Positions 8,378 through 16,654 of a stretch of 62,734 nt of DNA are shown piece after piece (position 1 is the first letter of the stretch; the number at the start of each line of letters is the position of its first letter). This DNA comes from an uncultured Eubacteriales bacterium (lineage in GTDB: Bacteria > Bacillota > Clostridia > Oscillospirales > CAG-272): NCBI GenBank assembly GCA_905201895.1, contig CAJKPX010000009.1, forward strand, positions 1 through 62,734, given 5' to 3'. Made by a program: the position numbers and the translations under genes. The notes below the pieces were generated by a model. It made no database searches, was not told the DNA's origin, and saw only the letters and a list, made by a program, of their open reading frames with translations.

Positions 8378-9661
8378 TCAACCGCGCTGTGAAACCCGCA
8401 GTGTTGCATCCCGCGAGAGCTGCTCGACCGATTCCGAAACGATCCGACCGAGCGCGATCTCTCCTGCGCCCTTGATGTTGAGATCGGCGCGTTCAACCGT
8501 TAGCTCCTCTCCCGCAAGCGAGCCGCTCCCCGTCACCTTCATCTGTAGAAAATCAACCTCGCCGCGCATGGAAACATCGCCGCATCCCGTCACCGTAGCC
8601 TCTGCCGATTGCAGCCGAGCGTCTCCGAGCAAAACGTCGCCGCTGCCCGCGATCGAAATTTTTGCCTGCCCCGTGCTACGCTTCAGCACGACGTCTCCAC
8701 TCCCCGACACACGAATGTCGGGATCGGCAGCTAATTCCGCCTTGACGTCCCCCGAGCCTGAAATGCGAAGCTTGGTTTGACGCTCCACCCGTCCGAGCAC
8801 GAGGTCACCAGACCCTGCGATCCGCCCCGTGAAGTAATCAAAGTTCTGCGCCTTGACTGTTCCGCATCCTGCAATTCTGATCTCGCCGCTCGAAAAGGAG
8901 GGGGCAAGCGTGACCGTTCCAAAGCCGCCGATACCGAGGTCCAGACTCTCGCCGCACGCAAACGGAACGAACAGGTCGATCTCGCAGGCGGTATCGCGCG
9001 GACTGCTGTTGTTCTGCCCCGGCACGTCGAGGCGCAGGGTGAGTTTACCGTTCTCGACTCTCGCCTCCAGGTGATCGAGCAGGCGCTCCCTTCCCTTTGC
9101 GCGCATGCGCGGCGCGCCCTGCGTGTCAACGTGAACCTTGAGCTCACAGCAATGGGACAACGAAACCGACAGAGATGAAAAGGTGGAAAAATCCTTGTAT
9201 CGGGTCACGGTCTCCCCACCAAGAGCTTCATATGAGCAATCGGTGCTGCGGAGCACACGGATCTCGCCCCGTCCGCGGTTGACGATTCTGCCACCCGGAA
9301 GCTCCGCTATGCTGCCATCCTCAAAGGTCAGCTCCGAGTCGGTTGCTTCCTTCATTTTTTTATTAGAATAGCAGATCAAGCCGTTTCGCTCGATCACCAT
9401 TGGCAGTCCTTCAAAGCTCTGCGGAAACGAAGTCGGCATCACCTCGGGACGCGTTTCGGGGCGCGGTCTGCCAAAAAGTTCTTCAATAGAAAGCCCCAAC
9501 ACCTCTGCAATTGCGGGAAACAGCGCCACATCGGGCAATCCAACCGAGTTTTCCCATTTGGAAACGGCTTGCGGTGTGATCCCGAGACATCTTGCCAGCT
9601 CCTCCTGCGTCATTTCCTTTTTTCTTCGTTGCTCTGCGATGATTCTTGCAAAATCCTTCAT
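8378..9661 (-). CDS. HTH (XRE) protein fused to a GIN/DUF2807-like repeat domain
   Basis: A 427-aa fusion. Residues 1-65 form a Cro/C1 helix-turn-helix with MTQEELARCLGITPQAVSKWE. A linker and a beta-rich middle region follow. Residues about 262-395 hold eight consecutive units of 18-20 aa, each beginning (I/V)xGxGxV, for example IAGSGDL, ISGSGDV, VTGCGDV and IKGAGEI. These are the hallmark of the head GIN/DUF2807 right-handed beta-helix, normally found on secreted or membrane proteins. No signal peptide or membrane segment is visible, so a cytoplasmic DNA-binding protein with a beta-helix sensor is plausible. The start is the ATG at 9661, preceded by GAGGAGG, rather than the in-frame TTG at 9676. 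Confidence 0.85.
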   Translation of the reverse strand: MKDFARIIAEQRRKKEMTQEELARCLGITPQAVSKWENSVGLPDVALFPAIAEVLGLSIEELFGRPRPETRPEVMPTSFPQSFEGLPMVIERNGLICYSNKKMKEATDSELTFEDGSIAELPGGRIVNRGRGEIRVLRSTDCSYEALGGETVTRYKDFSTFSSLSVSLSHCCELKVHVDTQGAPRMRAKGRERLLDHLEARVENGKLTLRLDVPGQNNSSPRDTACEIDLFVPFACGESLDLGIGGFGTVTLAPSFSSGEIRIAGCGTVKAQNFDYFTGRIAGSGDLVLGRVERQTKLRISGSGDVKAELAADPDIRVSGSGDVVLKRSTGQAKISIAGSGDVLLGDARLQSAEATVTGCGDVSMRGEVDFLQMKVTGSGSLAGEELTVERADLNIKGAGEIALGRIVSESVEQLSRDATLRVSQRG

Positions 9662-9789
9662 AGTAATCCTCCTCAACCCTGAATAGGATAGGCTCGCGCC
9701 TCTGCTTTTATCATACCACTCTGCCGCAAAAAAATCAATAACCGCTCGGTTGATGATCTGTCACCTTTTTGCGCTTTTCGGAAACAAAA

Positions 9790-9825
9790 GAACAACCGAC
9801 GGTTGTTCAACCGTCGGTTGCTCTT
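9790..9825 (-). terminator. Terminator of the CapD-type dehydratase gene
   Basis: GAACAACCGACGGTTG / CAACCGTCGGTTGCTC forms a long stem; on the minus strand it is followed by TTCTTTTGTTTC. It lies a few bases after the stop codon of the 9828-11774 gene. Confidence 0.85.
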
Positions 9826-9827
9826 TT

Positions 9828-11774
9828 TCAGTTGGCAGCCACGGGCTCATCAGCTACCGAAGCTTCCTTCATTTCCTCGGCGTTTTCCGCCTTTTTGTTC
9901 ACCTTTTCGGCACTGTGGAAGGTGGGAACCACCAAACGGAGCGCCGCTCTGACCTTGGATGCCGAGAGCTCATCCTGCGACTCCTCAACCGCACGGCGCA
10001 GAATATCGAGTTTTTCCTCGACCTCCTCGCGCGTCAGGGGGGTATCCTTTTCCACAAAAATCAGATCGTTGTCGGTTTTGGTAAGCTCCTCGGTCTTCAT
10101 CAGAAGCTCCTCGTAGAGCTTTTCACCGGGACGCAGACCAATCTCCTCGATCTTGATATCCACGTCGGGCTCAAGACCCGACAGCTTGATCATGTTGACC
10201 GCAAGGTCGTAAATCCGAACGGGCTTACCCATATCAAGCACGAAAAGCTCGCCCTTCTTTGCCATTGCTCCCGCACGGATCACAAGCTGACTCGCCTCGG
10301 GAATCGTCATGAAATAGCGGATGATACGCTTATCCGTGATTGTGATCGGTCCGCCATTGGCGATCTGACGCTTAAAGAGCGGAATCACCGATCCGTTGGA
10401 GCCAAGCACGTTTCCGAATCTCACTGCCGCAAAGCAGGTGGCGCTGTCGCCGCGGCATTGAATCACCATCTCACACATGCGCTTGGATGCGCCCATGATG
10501 TTGGTGGGGTTGACCGCCTTATCGGTGGAGATCAAAATAAAGTTCTTTACACCGTACTTCTCTGCCATGTTGGCGGTATTGTAGGTACCGATCACGTTGT
10601 TTTTGATCGCCTCACAGCCGCTATGCTCCATCAGAGGCACGTGCTTATGCGCTGCCGCATGGAACACGATCTCGGGGCGATATTCCTTGAAGATCGCCTC
10701 CAGGCGAACCACATCGCGCACCGAAGCGATTTCAACCGCGAGATCAAGCTTATCTCCATAGGAACGAATGAGCTCCTGCTGGATATCGTAGGCATTATTC
10801 TCGTAAATATCGAGAATGATAAGCTTCTTGGGGGAGCATTTCACGATCTGTCGGCAGATCTCGCTACCGATTGATCCGCCGCCACCCGTGACGAGTACGG
10901 TTTTGCCAACGTAGAAATTCAGCGTGGCGGTATCATTGATGTTGAGCGATTTACGGAACAGGAGGTCCTCGATCTGGAATTCACGGAGCTTTCCGCGGCG
11001 ATGCGCGGTCGCCTCATCCGCCAGGTCTCTCACGGGAGTATCATAGAGCTTGACCTTACAGGATGTTTGGCTGTAAAAATGATAGAGCTTGGATGCCTCC
11101 TCGCTGTCAAGTCCTGTGACCGCGATAAAAATCTCGCTCACTTCCTGCTTTTTGATAAAATCGAGCGTTTCGTCGCTCTCGGCATAAACCTTGAGTCCCG
11201 CAACGTGACTGCCCACTTTAGCGGGATTGCGGTCAATGAAAAAGATCGGCTTATAGCTGGAGTGCTTATTGTAGAGCAGCTCCTCTGCAAGCAGAGCCCC
11301 AACCTGTCCCGCACCAACGATGCAAACGGGAATCTTATGGTTTTCGTCCTGCGTTTTGTTCAGATATTTGTAGAGCTGACGGTAGGTAAAGCGCGAGGTG
11401 AGCGTGAGAAGCGCCATCAGCGCTGCCACCACCGTGAAATGCCAAACGTCGGTGTAGGTATCCGTAACAAAACGCGTGAACAACAGAGAGAGCACACATC
11501 CGATGCCGTCGGCAATCACCATCTTCAGATAAACCGTGGTGTTGGTATAGCGCCAGAGGTTAAAATATACGCTGAGTGCCATGCGTGCTGCCATAATAAA
11601 CGCCAGCAGAATGACGCTGTTGAGCAGAAATCCGTTGATCTGATATTTCAGATGCTCGTCAACGAAAACGTTTGCCCAAAGATAAAACGTGTCCACAACC
11701 GCAAAGCAAAGCAGGTCGAACAGAAACAGAATGATCCGCCTCGAGTTTTCAACCCTAAACTTTTTTATACTCAT
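9828..11774 (-). CDS. Membrane-bound nucleoside-diphosphate-sugar 4,6-dehydratase (CapD/PglF/WbpM type)
   Basis: Probably converts a UDP-HexNAc to its 4-keto-6-deoxy form for surface polysaccharide or glycoprotein glycan synthesis. The 648-aa product has four N-terminal membrane segments (about residues 12-32, 47-70, 85-103 and 110-130). A first Rossmann-like domain with VCIVGAGQVGALLAEELL (about 150) follows, then the catalytic short-chain dehydrogenase domain with TGGGGSIGSEICRQ (about 295) and STDKAVNPTNIMGASKR (about 415). The C-terminal ~35 residues (KKAENAEEMKEASVADE) are acidic and low complexity. It is monocistronic with its own promoter and terminator, so its partner glycan genes must lie elsewhere. 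Confidence 0.93.
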   Translation of the reverse strand: MSIKKFRVENSRRIILFLFDLLCFAVVDTFYLWANVFVDEHLKYQINGFLLNSVILLAFIMAARMALSVYFNLWRYTNTTVYLKMVIADGIGCVLSLLFTRFVTDTYTDVWHFTVVAALMALLTLTSRFTYRQLYKYLNKTQDENHKIPVCIVGAGQVGALLAEELLYNKHSSYKPIFFIDRNPAKVGSHVAGLKVYAESDETLDFIKKQEVSEIFIAVTGLDSEEASKLYHFYSQTSCKVKLYDTPVRDLADEATAHRRGKLREFQIEDLLFRKSLNINDTATLNFYVGKTVLVTGGGGSIGSEICRQIVKCSPKKLIILDIYENNAYDIQQELIRSYGDKLDLAVEIASVRDVVRLEAIFKEYRPEIVFHAAAHKHVPLMEHSGCEAIKNNVIGTYNTANMAEKYGVKNFILISTDKAVNPTNIMGASKRMCEMVIQCRGDSATCFAAVRFGNVLGSNGSVIPLFKRQIANGGPITITDKRIIRYFMTIPEASQLVIRAGAMAKKGELFVLDMGKPVRIYDLAVNMIKLSGLEPDVDIKIEEIGLRPGEKLYEELLMKTEELTKTDNDLIFVEKDTPLTREEVEEKLDILRRAVEESQDELSASKVRAALRLVVPTFHSAEKVNKKAENAEEMKEASVADEPVAAN

Positions 11775-11872
11775 GTAAAAAATCCCTTCTTTCGTCCCTC
11801 ACAATAAGTTACCCCCATTGCGGTGGGGGTAAATTCGTTACATAATTCAAAAATTCCTATATTCTTTTCCTT

Positions 11873-11901
11873 ATTATATCACACCCCACCTCGTTTGTCA
11901 A
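11873..11901 (-). promoter_or_regulatory. Promoter of the CapD-type dehydratase gene
   Basis: Minus-strand TTGACA (complement at 11896-11901), a 17-bp spacer and a perfect TATAAT (complement at 11873-11878). It leaves a ~90-nt leader before the ATG at 11774. The leader contains TACCCCCATTGCGGTGGGGGTA, a small stem-loop. Confidence 0.8.
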
Positions 11902-11966
11902 GCCTTTTTTCGACACTTCCCTACATTCGGTGTCGAACGGGGGCAGAGTTTGATTAAAATACAAAA

Positions 11967-12005
11967 AGGGGGCTGTCTCAATTTCTCAAATCGAGACAGC
12001 CCCTG
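11967..12005 (-). terminator. Terminator of the 933-aa membrane protein gene
   Basis: GGGGCTGTCTCAA pairs with TCGAGACAGCCCC; the minus strand continues into CTTTTTGTATTTT. A closely related stem (GTGACTGTCTCAAA) recurs at 22804-22844. Confidence 0.88.
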
Positions 12006-12011
12006 AAAATA

Positions 12012-14813
12012 TCAGTCTACGTTTACCGACACGCCAAAGAGTGCGGCAATCGCCTTTACGGTTTGCTTGGTTTGAACATCCTGATGCGAATCGGTGTACG
12101 CCTCAAGTGCCGCAACAAGCTCCTTGTAATCCTCGGATTCGGTGGGAATCTTTTCGCTCAAGCCGAACGCGTCGCTCTTGCCCTCCTTTACCTCTCCGTT
12201 CGCATCGAGCAGGACGGTGCGGAACGAATAGGTAACGGCGTTGGAATCCATAAAGATGTCAACCGTTTCGGTTGCGGTGGGAAGAATATCTCCAAAGAGA
12301 TTCTTGCCAGATGCATGCGATTTTGCGGAAATCGCCACGCTCAAAATCTGATTGAGCGCCTTTGCTTCCTTCTGATATTCCTCCTCGCTCATCTCGGCAT
12401 TTGCCATATAGGAGAAGATTGTGGAGATCAGAGGTGCAGAGGTTTCGGCATACTGTGTGGGAACACCGTAGCCTGCGATGCGGTCTGCGGTGACGTAAAC
12501 CTCGATCATGCCTGCGGTTGCAGGGTTGATGTTACGGATCAGGTCGATCAGTTCCTCCTCAGTGAGCTCCTTGCCATCCTGGCCGAGCTTGGTAAAGAGG
12601 TCAACGCCGCTCGAAACGGCATTCATGGTGTCGGTGTATTTCACATCACCCTCGGTTGCCTTCTGCGCCATCTGGGTCGCAGTTGCCATATCGAGGTTTG
12701 CGGTCTTTCTCACGGTTTCGGATTGAAGCACTGCGGTGAAAAGCTTTGCGGTCTTATCCGATCCAACCGACTCGGTATCCTGAAGCGAATCAAGGATCGA
12801 GCCGAGCGAGCCTGCAACGGTGGTGAGATTCATCTCCTCGCCGCCGGATACCTGACCAATGAGGTCGTTTGCGGCATTGAAGATCTGCTCGATCGCTGCG
12901 GCTTCCTTTTCAACGGTTTCAGCCGTGATGTTATCGGCAACGCCCTCGGATGCCGAGAGCAGGTCTGCCATAGTCACCTTTTGGGTCACAACGGTCTCCG
13001 AGCTCTTCAAGCCCGAGGTTGCCTGCAGCGAAGTGGCGGAAACACCGTTCTTTACCTCAATGGAGGAAACTCGGTTGAGTGCCTCGGTGTTGTTTGCAAG
13101 CAGTTCGGAATAGGAGGATGCAAGGATTGCCTTTGCCTCCTCTGCGGAGTCCTCGCCGAGAGCAGCCAGCTGCTTGGTTGCATTTGCAAGCACAGCGGCA
13201 CCGCTCTTTTGCAGCTCCTCGTCGGTCTTGCCCTCGTAAACGGTTCCTGCATAGGGAACGTTGTCGGCAAGGAAGAAGCTTCCGCCGGCAGAGAGCACCT
13301 CGGTGCTGGCCTCGCCGATCTGTGCGGCGTAGATTTCAAAGAATGCCTGAACGTCCTCGGCGGTGAGGTCCTCGCCGTCGGCAGCCTTGATCAGGTCCTC
13401 GATCATGCTGACCGAGTAGCTGTCAATGATTTCCTTATCAATCGGGATACCCGCTTCGTCAAACGCGCCGATCAAGTCCTCGGTGATCGCGTCAATCTGC
13501 GCCTCACCCGTCAGGTCTGCCGCATCGTTGAGTGCCTGTGCAATGTCCCCCATGATATCGCCGTAGACCTCATTGACGTCTGCGGGGATACCGAGCGTGG
13601 TTGCGATTGCACGCATACCGAGGTCGGTCAGCTCGGGAATGAGCGCCTTCATGCTCTCGTTGGAGCCGAGCTTCTGAACGAGGCTCTTGATGATGCCGTT
13701 GCTGCTCAAGGTTTCCAGCAGCATCTCGGTGTTGGAAATGTTTGCAAACACACCGTTCTCTGCCATCACAGCCACCATTTCGGCAACCGTTCTGATATCT
13801 GCCTGCAGTGCCGTATGATTGCGTGCGTCATTGTTGAGAATCGTAAGCAGTGCGTCGAAGAAGGGGGCGAACATCGCATCGGTATCTCCAAAGGAGGGCT
13901 TTGCGGCACCCAGGAAGGTGTTGCCGTCAAGCCATGCGTCGGTTGCGCCGTAGATAATCTCACCTGCAATCGTGGGAAGCAGAACCGAATCCTTGAAGGA
14001 GTCGGCAAGCGCCACGATTGTGACCGCCTCGGTGGAGCCATACTGTGCGAGCTGGGTTTTGCTCAACTTCAGAATGTTGCATGCAAAGCCCGCCACGGAG
14101 TCGATCTCACCGGAGAGCTGCGTTTCGGTTTCATTTACCGTAAAGCCTGTGAGCGACTTGGTGATCTCGTTTCCGCCAATTCCGCGATAAGCCACGAGAA
14201 TGGCGTTTTCGTTGAGGGGGTTCACGTATTCGTCAACGATCTGAACAACGCTCTCCTCCTGCTCACCGAGCAGGTCCGCCTCGGTAACCGCTTCCATAAC
14301 GGGAGGCACGAGATCGAGCGTTGCCGAAATTGGGATCAGAAGAACCACGAAGATCGCCACGCCTTGGATCACGCCCCAGATCATGCCGCGCAGTCTGGGC
14401 ATCACGCTGTGCTCGTTATGTCTGCGCAGCGCACCGCCGAGAATCAGCGTCACGATCAGGAAAACGAACCACGTGAGGAAAGAATAAACGATGAAGCAGA
14501 GGAGCACAAGGATCGGTGCTACGAGCGAATAGACGCAATGCAGCAGAACCTCGTTGAGTGTGGGCGAAAGTCCCAGAATTTCAACCACCTGCGTTTGACC
14601 GTAGCTCTCCAGCAACGGTACCAGCTGCGTTTGGATAACCTCGTCGCTGACAAGCGTTGCGCGCAGAGATACCGCCGTGATCACAGCGGCAACCGCACAC
14701 AGCAGAACCGAAATTCCGCGAATGCGCGATTTTGCAAGATTGCGCATGAGTCCCCAAAGGGCGCTAATCACCACGATGAGAACAAAGAGACCTGTTAAAA
14801 TTAGACTGCTCAT
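12012..14813 (-). CDS. Large membrane-anchored protein of unknown function
   Basis: The 933-aa product has a short N-terminal membrane domain with about four hydrophobic spans (residues 3-24, 32-50, 95-130 and 145-170). An RLRGMIWGVIQGVAIF motif within it recalls the CvpA (colicin V production) fold. The remaining ~760 residues are predicted outside the membrane. They are acidic, Ala/Glu/Asp-rich and largely helical, with no enzyme motif I can identify. It has its own promoter (TTGACA-17-TATGAT) and a terminator. CvpA similarity is an impression from topology only; the large outer domain is unassigned. Confidence 0.75.
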   Translation of the reverse strand: MSSLILTGLFVLIVVISALWGLMRNLAKSRIRGISVLLCAVAAVITAVSLRATLVSDEVIQTQLVPLLESYGQTQVVEILGLSPTLNEVLLHCVYSLVAPILVLLCFIVYSFLTWFVFLIVTLILGGALRRHNEHSVMPRLRGMIWGVIQGVAIFVVLLIPISATLDLVPPVMEAVTEADLLGEQEESVVQIVDEYVNPLNENAILVAYRGIGGNEITKSLTGFTVNETETQLSGEIDSVAGFACNILKLSKTQLAQYGSTEAVTIVALADSFKDSVLLPTIAGEIIYGATDAWLDGNTFLGAAKPSFGDTDAMFAPFFDALLTILNNDARNHTALQADIRTVAEMVAVMAENGVFANISNTEMLLETLSSNGIIKSLVQKLGSNESMKALIPELTDLGMRAIATTLGIPADVNEVYGDIMGDIAQALNDAADLTGEAQIDAITEDLIGAFDEAGIPIDKEIIDSYSVSMIEDLIKAADGEDLTAEDVQAFFEIYAAQIGEASTEVLSAGGSFFLADNVPYAGTVYEGKTDEELQKSGAAVLANATKQLAALGEDSAEEAKAILASSYSELLANNTEALNRVSSIEVKNGVSATSLQATSGLKSSETVVTQKVTMADLLSASEGVADNITAETVEKEAAAIEQIFNAANDLIGQVSGGEEMNLTTVAGSLGSILDSLQDTESVGSDKTAKLFTAVLQSETVRKTANLDMATATQMAQKATEGDVKYTDTMNAVSSGVDLFTKLGQDGKELTEEELIDLIRNINPATAGMIEVYVTADRIAGYGVPTQYAETSAPLISTIFSYMANAEMSEEEYQKEAKALNQILSVAISAKSHASGKNLFGDILPTATETVDIFMDSNAVTYSFRTVLLDANGEVKEGKSDAFGLSEKIPTESEDYKELVAALEAYTDSHQDVQTKQTVKAIAALFGVSVNVD

Positions 14814-14860
14814 GATGCTTTCTCCTTTTTTACCATGATATAGCAGGATTTACCACCAAT

Positions 14861-14889
14861 ATCATATCACATTCTATGCGAGTTGTCAA
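14861..14889 (-). promoter_or_regulatory. Promoter of the 933-aa membrane protein gene
   Basis: Minus-strand TTGACA (complement at 14884-14889), a 17-bp spacer and TATGAT (complement at 14861-14866). It lies ~50 bp upstream of the ATG, with AAAAAAGGAGAAAGC as the ribosome binding site. Confidence 0.75.
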
Positions 14890-14947
14890 GTTTATTCCAC
14901 ATATTTATTTTATTATATTTATTTTCCATGAATTCAGTTCGATCTGC

Positions 14948-15625
14948 TCACACGTCGGCTTTTGGGACAGAGCGCTTTTCCCCACGCGCCTTCCCCGACC
15001 GTCTGCCTCGGCGATGTCCCCTGCCCCGATCCTTTTCCTTTGTACGTTTGGGGCGGTTGCGCGTGTCTCCCGCACATTCGGGGTAAGCAAGCAGCAGCAT
15101 GTCGGCAGTGGCATGCTTTGCACGGCAGACCGCACGCAAAAGCATCATTGTAGCGTACGCATCGCCGTCACTTCGATGCTGATTGTCGGGCTCCCGCCCA
15201 CACCATGCGCGCACACAGCCCGCCAATCCCCGTGCATCGCTGTGCTCGTCAAGGCGTCGGCAGAGGCGCTCGGTGTCAAACCAGCGAAATCCGATGGGAG
15301 GCAATCCGTAGCGCTCGCAATCCGCCTTCAGGGCATTCGTATCGTTGTTGATCGCAAAGCCAATCGCAACGTCCACATCCTCAAACAGCGCTCGGATCCC
15401 GTCATACGCCTCGGGAAATTTCGGGGATGCCTCCACCGTTTCCTGCGGATATGCAAGGATATTTTCAAGCACGTACGAATTCCATGTGGAATCGGGATGG
15501 ATCAGGAGATCGGTTTGCGGGATGAGCACCTCAAAATTTTCGTTGGTAACCAGATAGCCGATCGAATAGATCGACCCCGGCACGCGACCGTCTGCAAACT
15601 CCATATCAAAAAACAGGATTTTCAA
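14948..15625 (-). CDS. DEDDh 3'-5' exonuclease-like protein
   Basis: Probable RNase H-fold 3'-5' exonuclease. The 225-aa product opens with the ExoI motif as FDMEF (Asp7, Glu9). It has a second acidic position in the AINNDTNALKADCERYG segment (about 92-108), and ends its core with HRSDGDAYAT, fitting the H-x4-D ExoIII motif. The C-terminal ~40 residues are strongly basic (RPKRTKEKDRGRGHRRGRRS) and may bind nucleic acid. It is divergent from the DeoR regulator, with its own TTGCAT-17-TATAAT promoter at 15668-15696. The substrate, DNA or RNA, cannot be decided. Confidence 0.8.
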   Translation of the reverse strand: MKILFFDMEFADGRVPGSIYSIGYLVTNENFEVLIPQTDLLIHPDSTWNSYVLENILAYPQETVEASPKFPEAYDGIRALFEDVDVAIGFAINNDTNALKADCERYGLPPIGFRWFDTERLCRRLDEHSDARGLAGCVRAWCGREPDNQHRSDGDAYATMMLLRAVCRAKHATADMLLLAYPECAGDTRNRPKRTKEKDRGRGHRRGRRSGKARGEKRSVPKADV

Positions 15626-15667
15626 GCGCGTAGGCTCCTCTCGTGTTGCATTTCATTCTCTGATGCG

Positions 15668-15696
15668 ATTATACCATATTTTTCTCATAAATGCAA
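15668..15696 (-). promoter_or_regulatory. Promoter of the exonuclease-like gene
   Basis: Minus-strand TTGCAT (complement at 15691-15696), a 17-bp spacer and a perfect TATAAT (complement at 15668-15673), back to back with the DeoR promoter. Confidence 0.75.
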
Positions 15697-15703
15697 CTTT
15701 TTT

Positions 15704-15743
15704 CGAAAAACATCTTTACAATCCCCGAAAAATGTTTTATAAT
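15704..15743 (+). promoter_or_regulatory. DeoR-gene promoter with direct repeat
   Basis: TTTACA (15715-15720), a 17-bp spacer and a perfect TATAAT (15738-15743). The repeat CGAAAAACAT (15704-15713) / CGAAAAATGT (15726-15735) recurs at 22 bp, one copy upstream of the -35 and one in the spacer. That suits an autoregulatory DeoR site. Confidence 0.65.
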
Positions 15744-15822
15744 AAAGGTGCAAGAAAACGCAGCTTTGCGCAGAAAGCGATCAAAACAGCGCATTTCTGC
15801 GCACACATACGGAGGAACGATC

Positions 15823-16575
15823 ATGTATAAGTGCGAACGTGAGGACGAAATTCTGGCGCTTTTGAACGAAACCGAATACGCAACGGTGGACTATCTGGCA
15901 AGAAAGATGAACATCAGCTCGTCGAGCATCCGACGCGATCTGAAGAACCTGGAGGAGCGTGGGCTTGTGACGCGGAGCTACGGTGGCGTGAAAATTGCCG
16001 ATGCAACCGGAAAATGCATCCCCTTTTCGCTTCGCAGCCATGAGAACAGCCCACAAAAGAAGCAGATCGCCAAGGCAGCAGCCAATCTCATTGAGGTTGG
16101 AAATGTGGTCTTTCTCGATGCGTCGAGCAGCGCCTATTTCACGGCTGAGCTTCTGCCCGCGATCGGCGGCGTGACCGTGATCACGAACAGCATCGATATC
16201 ATGTCCTGCCTCTCGCGCTACGATATCAAGGCATATTGCACGGGTGGCAACCTCTCCGCCGATAACAAGGCGGTGCTCGTTGGCGGCTACGCGCAGGACT
16301 TTCTGCGTAACATCCGCGCTGACGTTGCCATTTTCTCGGTGCAAGCGGTGAAGGAAAACGGTGACTTCTTCGATTGCTACCCCGAGGAGGTTGCGATCCG
16401 AAACATCATGATGAAGAACGCGCGCCGTCGCATCCTGCTCTGTGACAGCAGTAAACTGAGCCGCACCTCCACCTTTTATCAGGGCAACGTCCACGACATC
16501 GAATACGTGGTGAGCGATCGCGACCTCAACGGATTTTTCACCGATCCGACACCCGAGAAATATATTCTCGCGTGA
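15823..16575 (+). CDS. DeoR/GlpR-family transcriptional regulator
   Basis: A 250-aa sugar-responsive repressor. The N-terminal winged helix-turn-helix reads TVDYLARKMNISSSSIRRDLKNLEERG. The C-terminal effector domain has the phosphosugar-isomerase-like fold seen in the family, with VFLDASSSAYF, VITNSIDIM and a CDSSKL segment. The start is the ATG at 15823 with GGAGG 5-9 bp upstream; an in-frame ATG at 15691 would run through the promoter. The nearest downstream gene is a leucine-rich-repeat lipoprotein, so the target sugar operon is not evident here; the nag-like cluster at 18,900-22,800 is a possible target. Confidence 0.92.
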   Translation: MYKCEREDEILALLNETEYATVDYLARKMNISSSSIRRDLKNLEERGLVTRSYGGVKIADATGKCIPFSLRSHENSPQKKQIAKAAANLIEVGNVVFLDASSSAYFTAELLPAIGGVTVITNSIDIMSCLSRYDIKAYCTGGNLSADNKAVLVGGYAQDFLRNIRADVAIFSVQAVKENGDFFDCYPEEVAIRNIMMKNARRRILLCDSSKLSRTSTFYQGNVHDIEYVVSDRDLNGFFTDPTPEKYILA

Positions 16576-16654
16576 ACGAATGGCAGAGCGGATTCAACGC
16601 TCCGATCGTTCGGCAACAAAAACAAACAAAAAATGACAGGAAGGATTTCAAATC

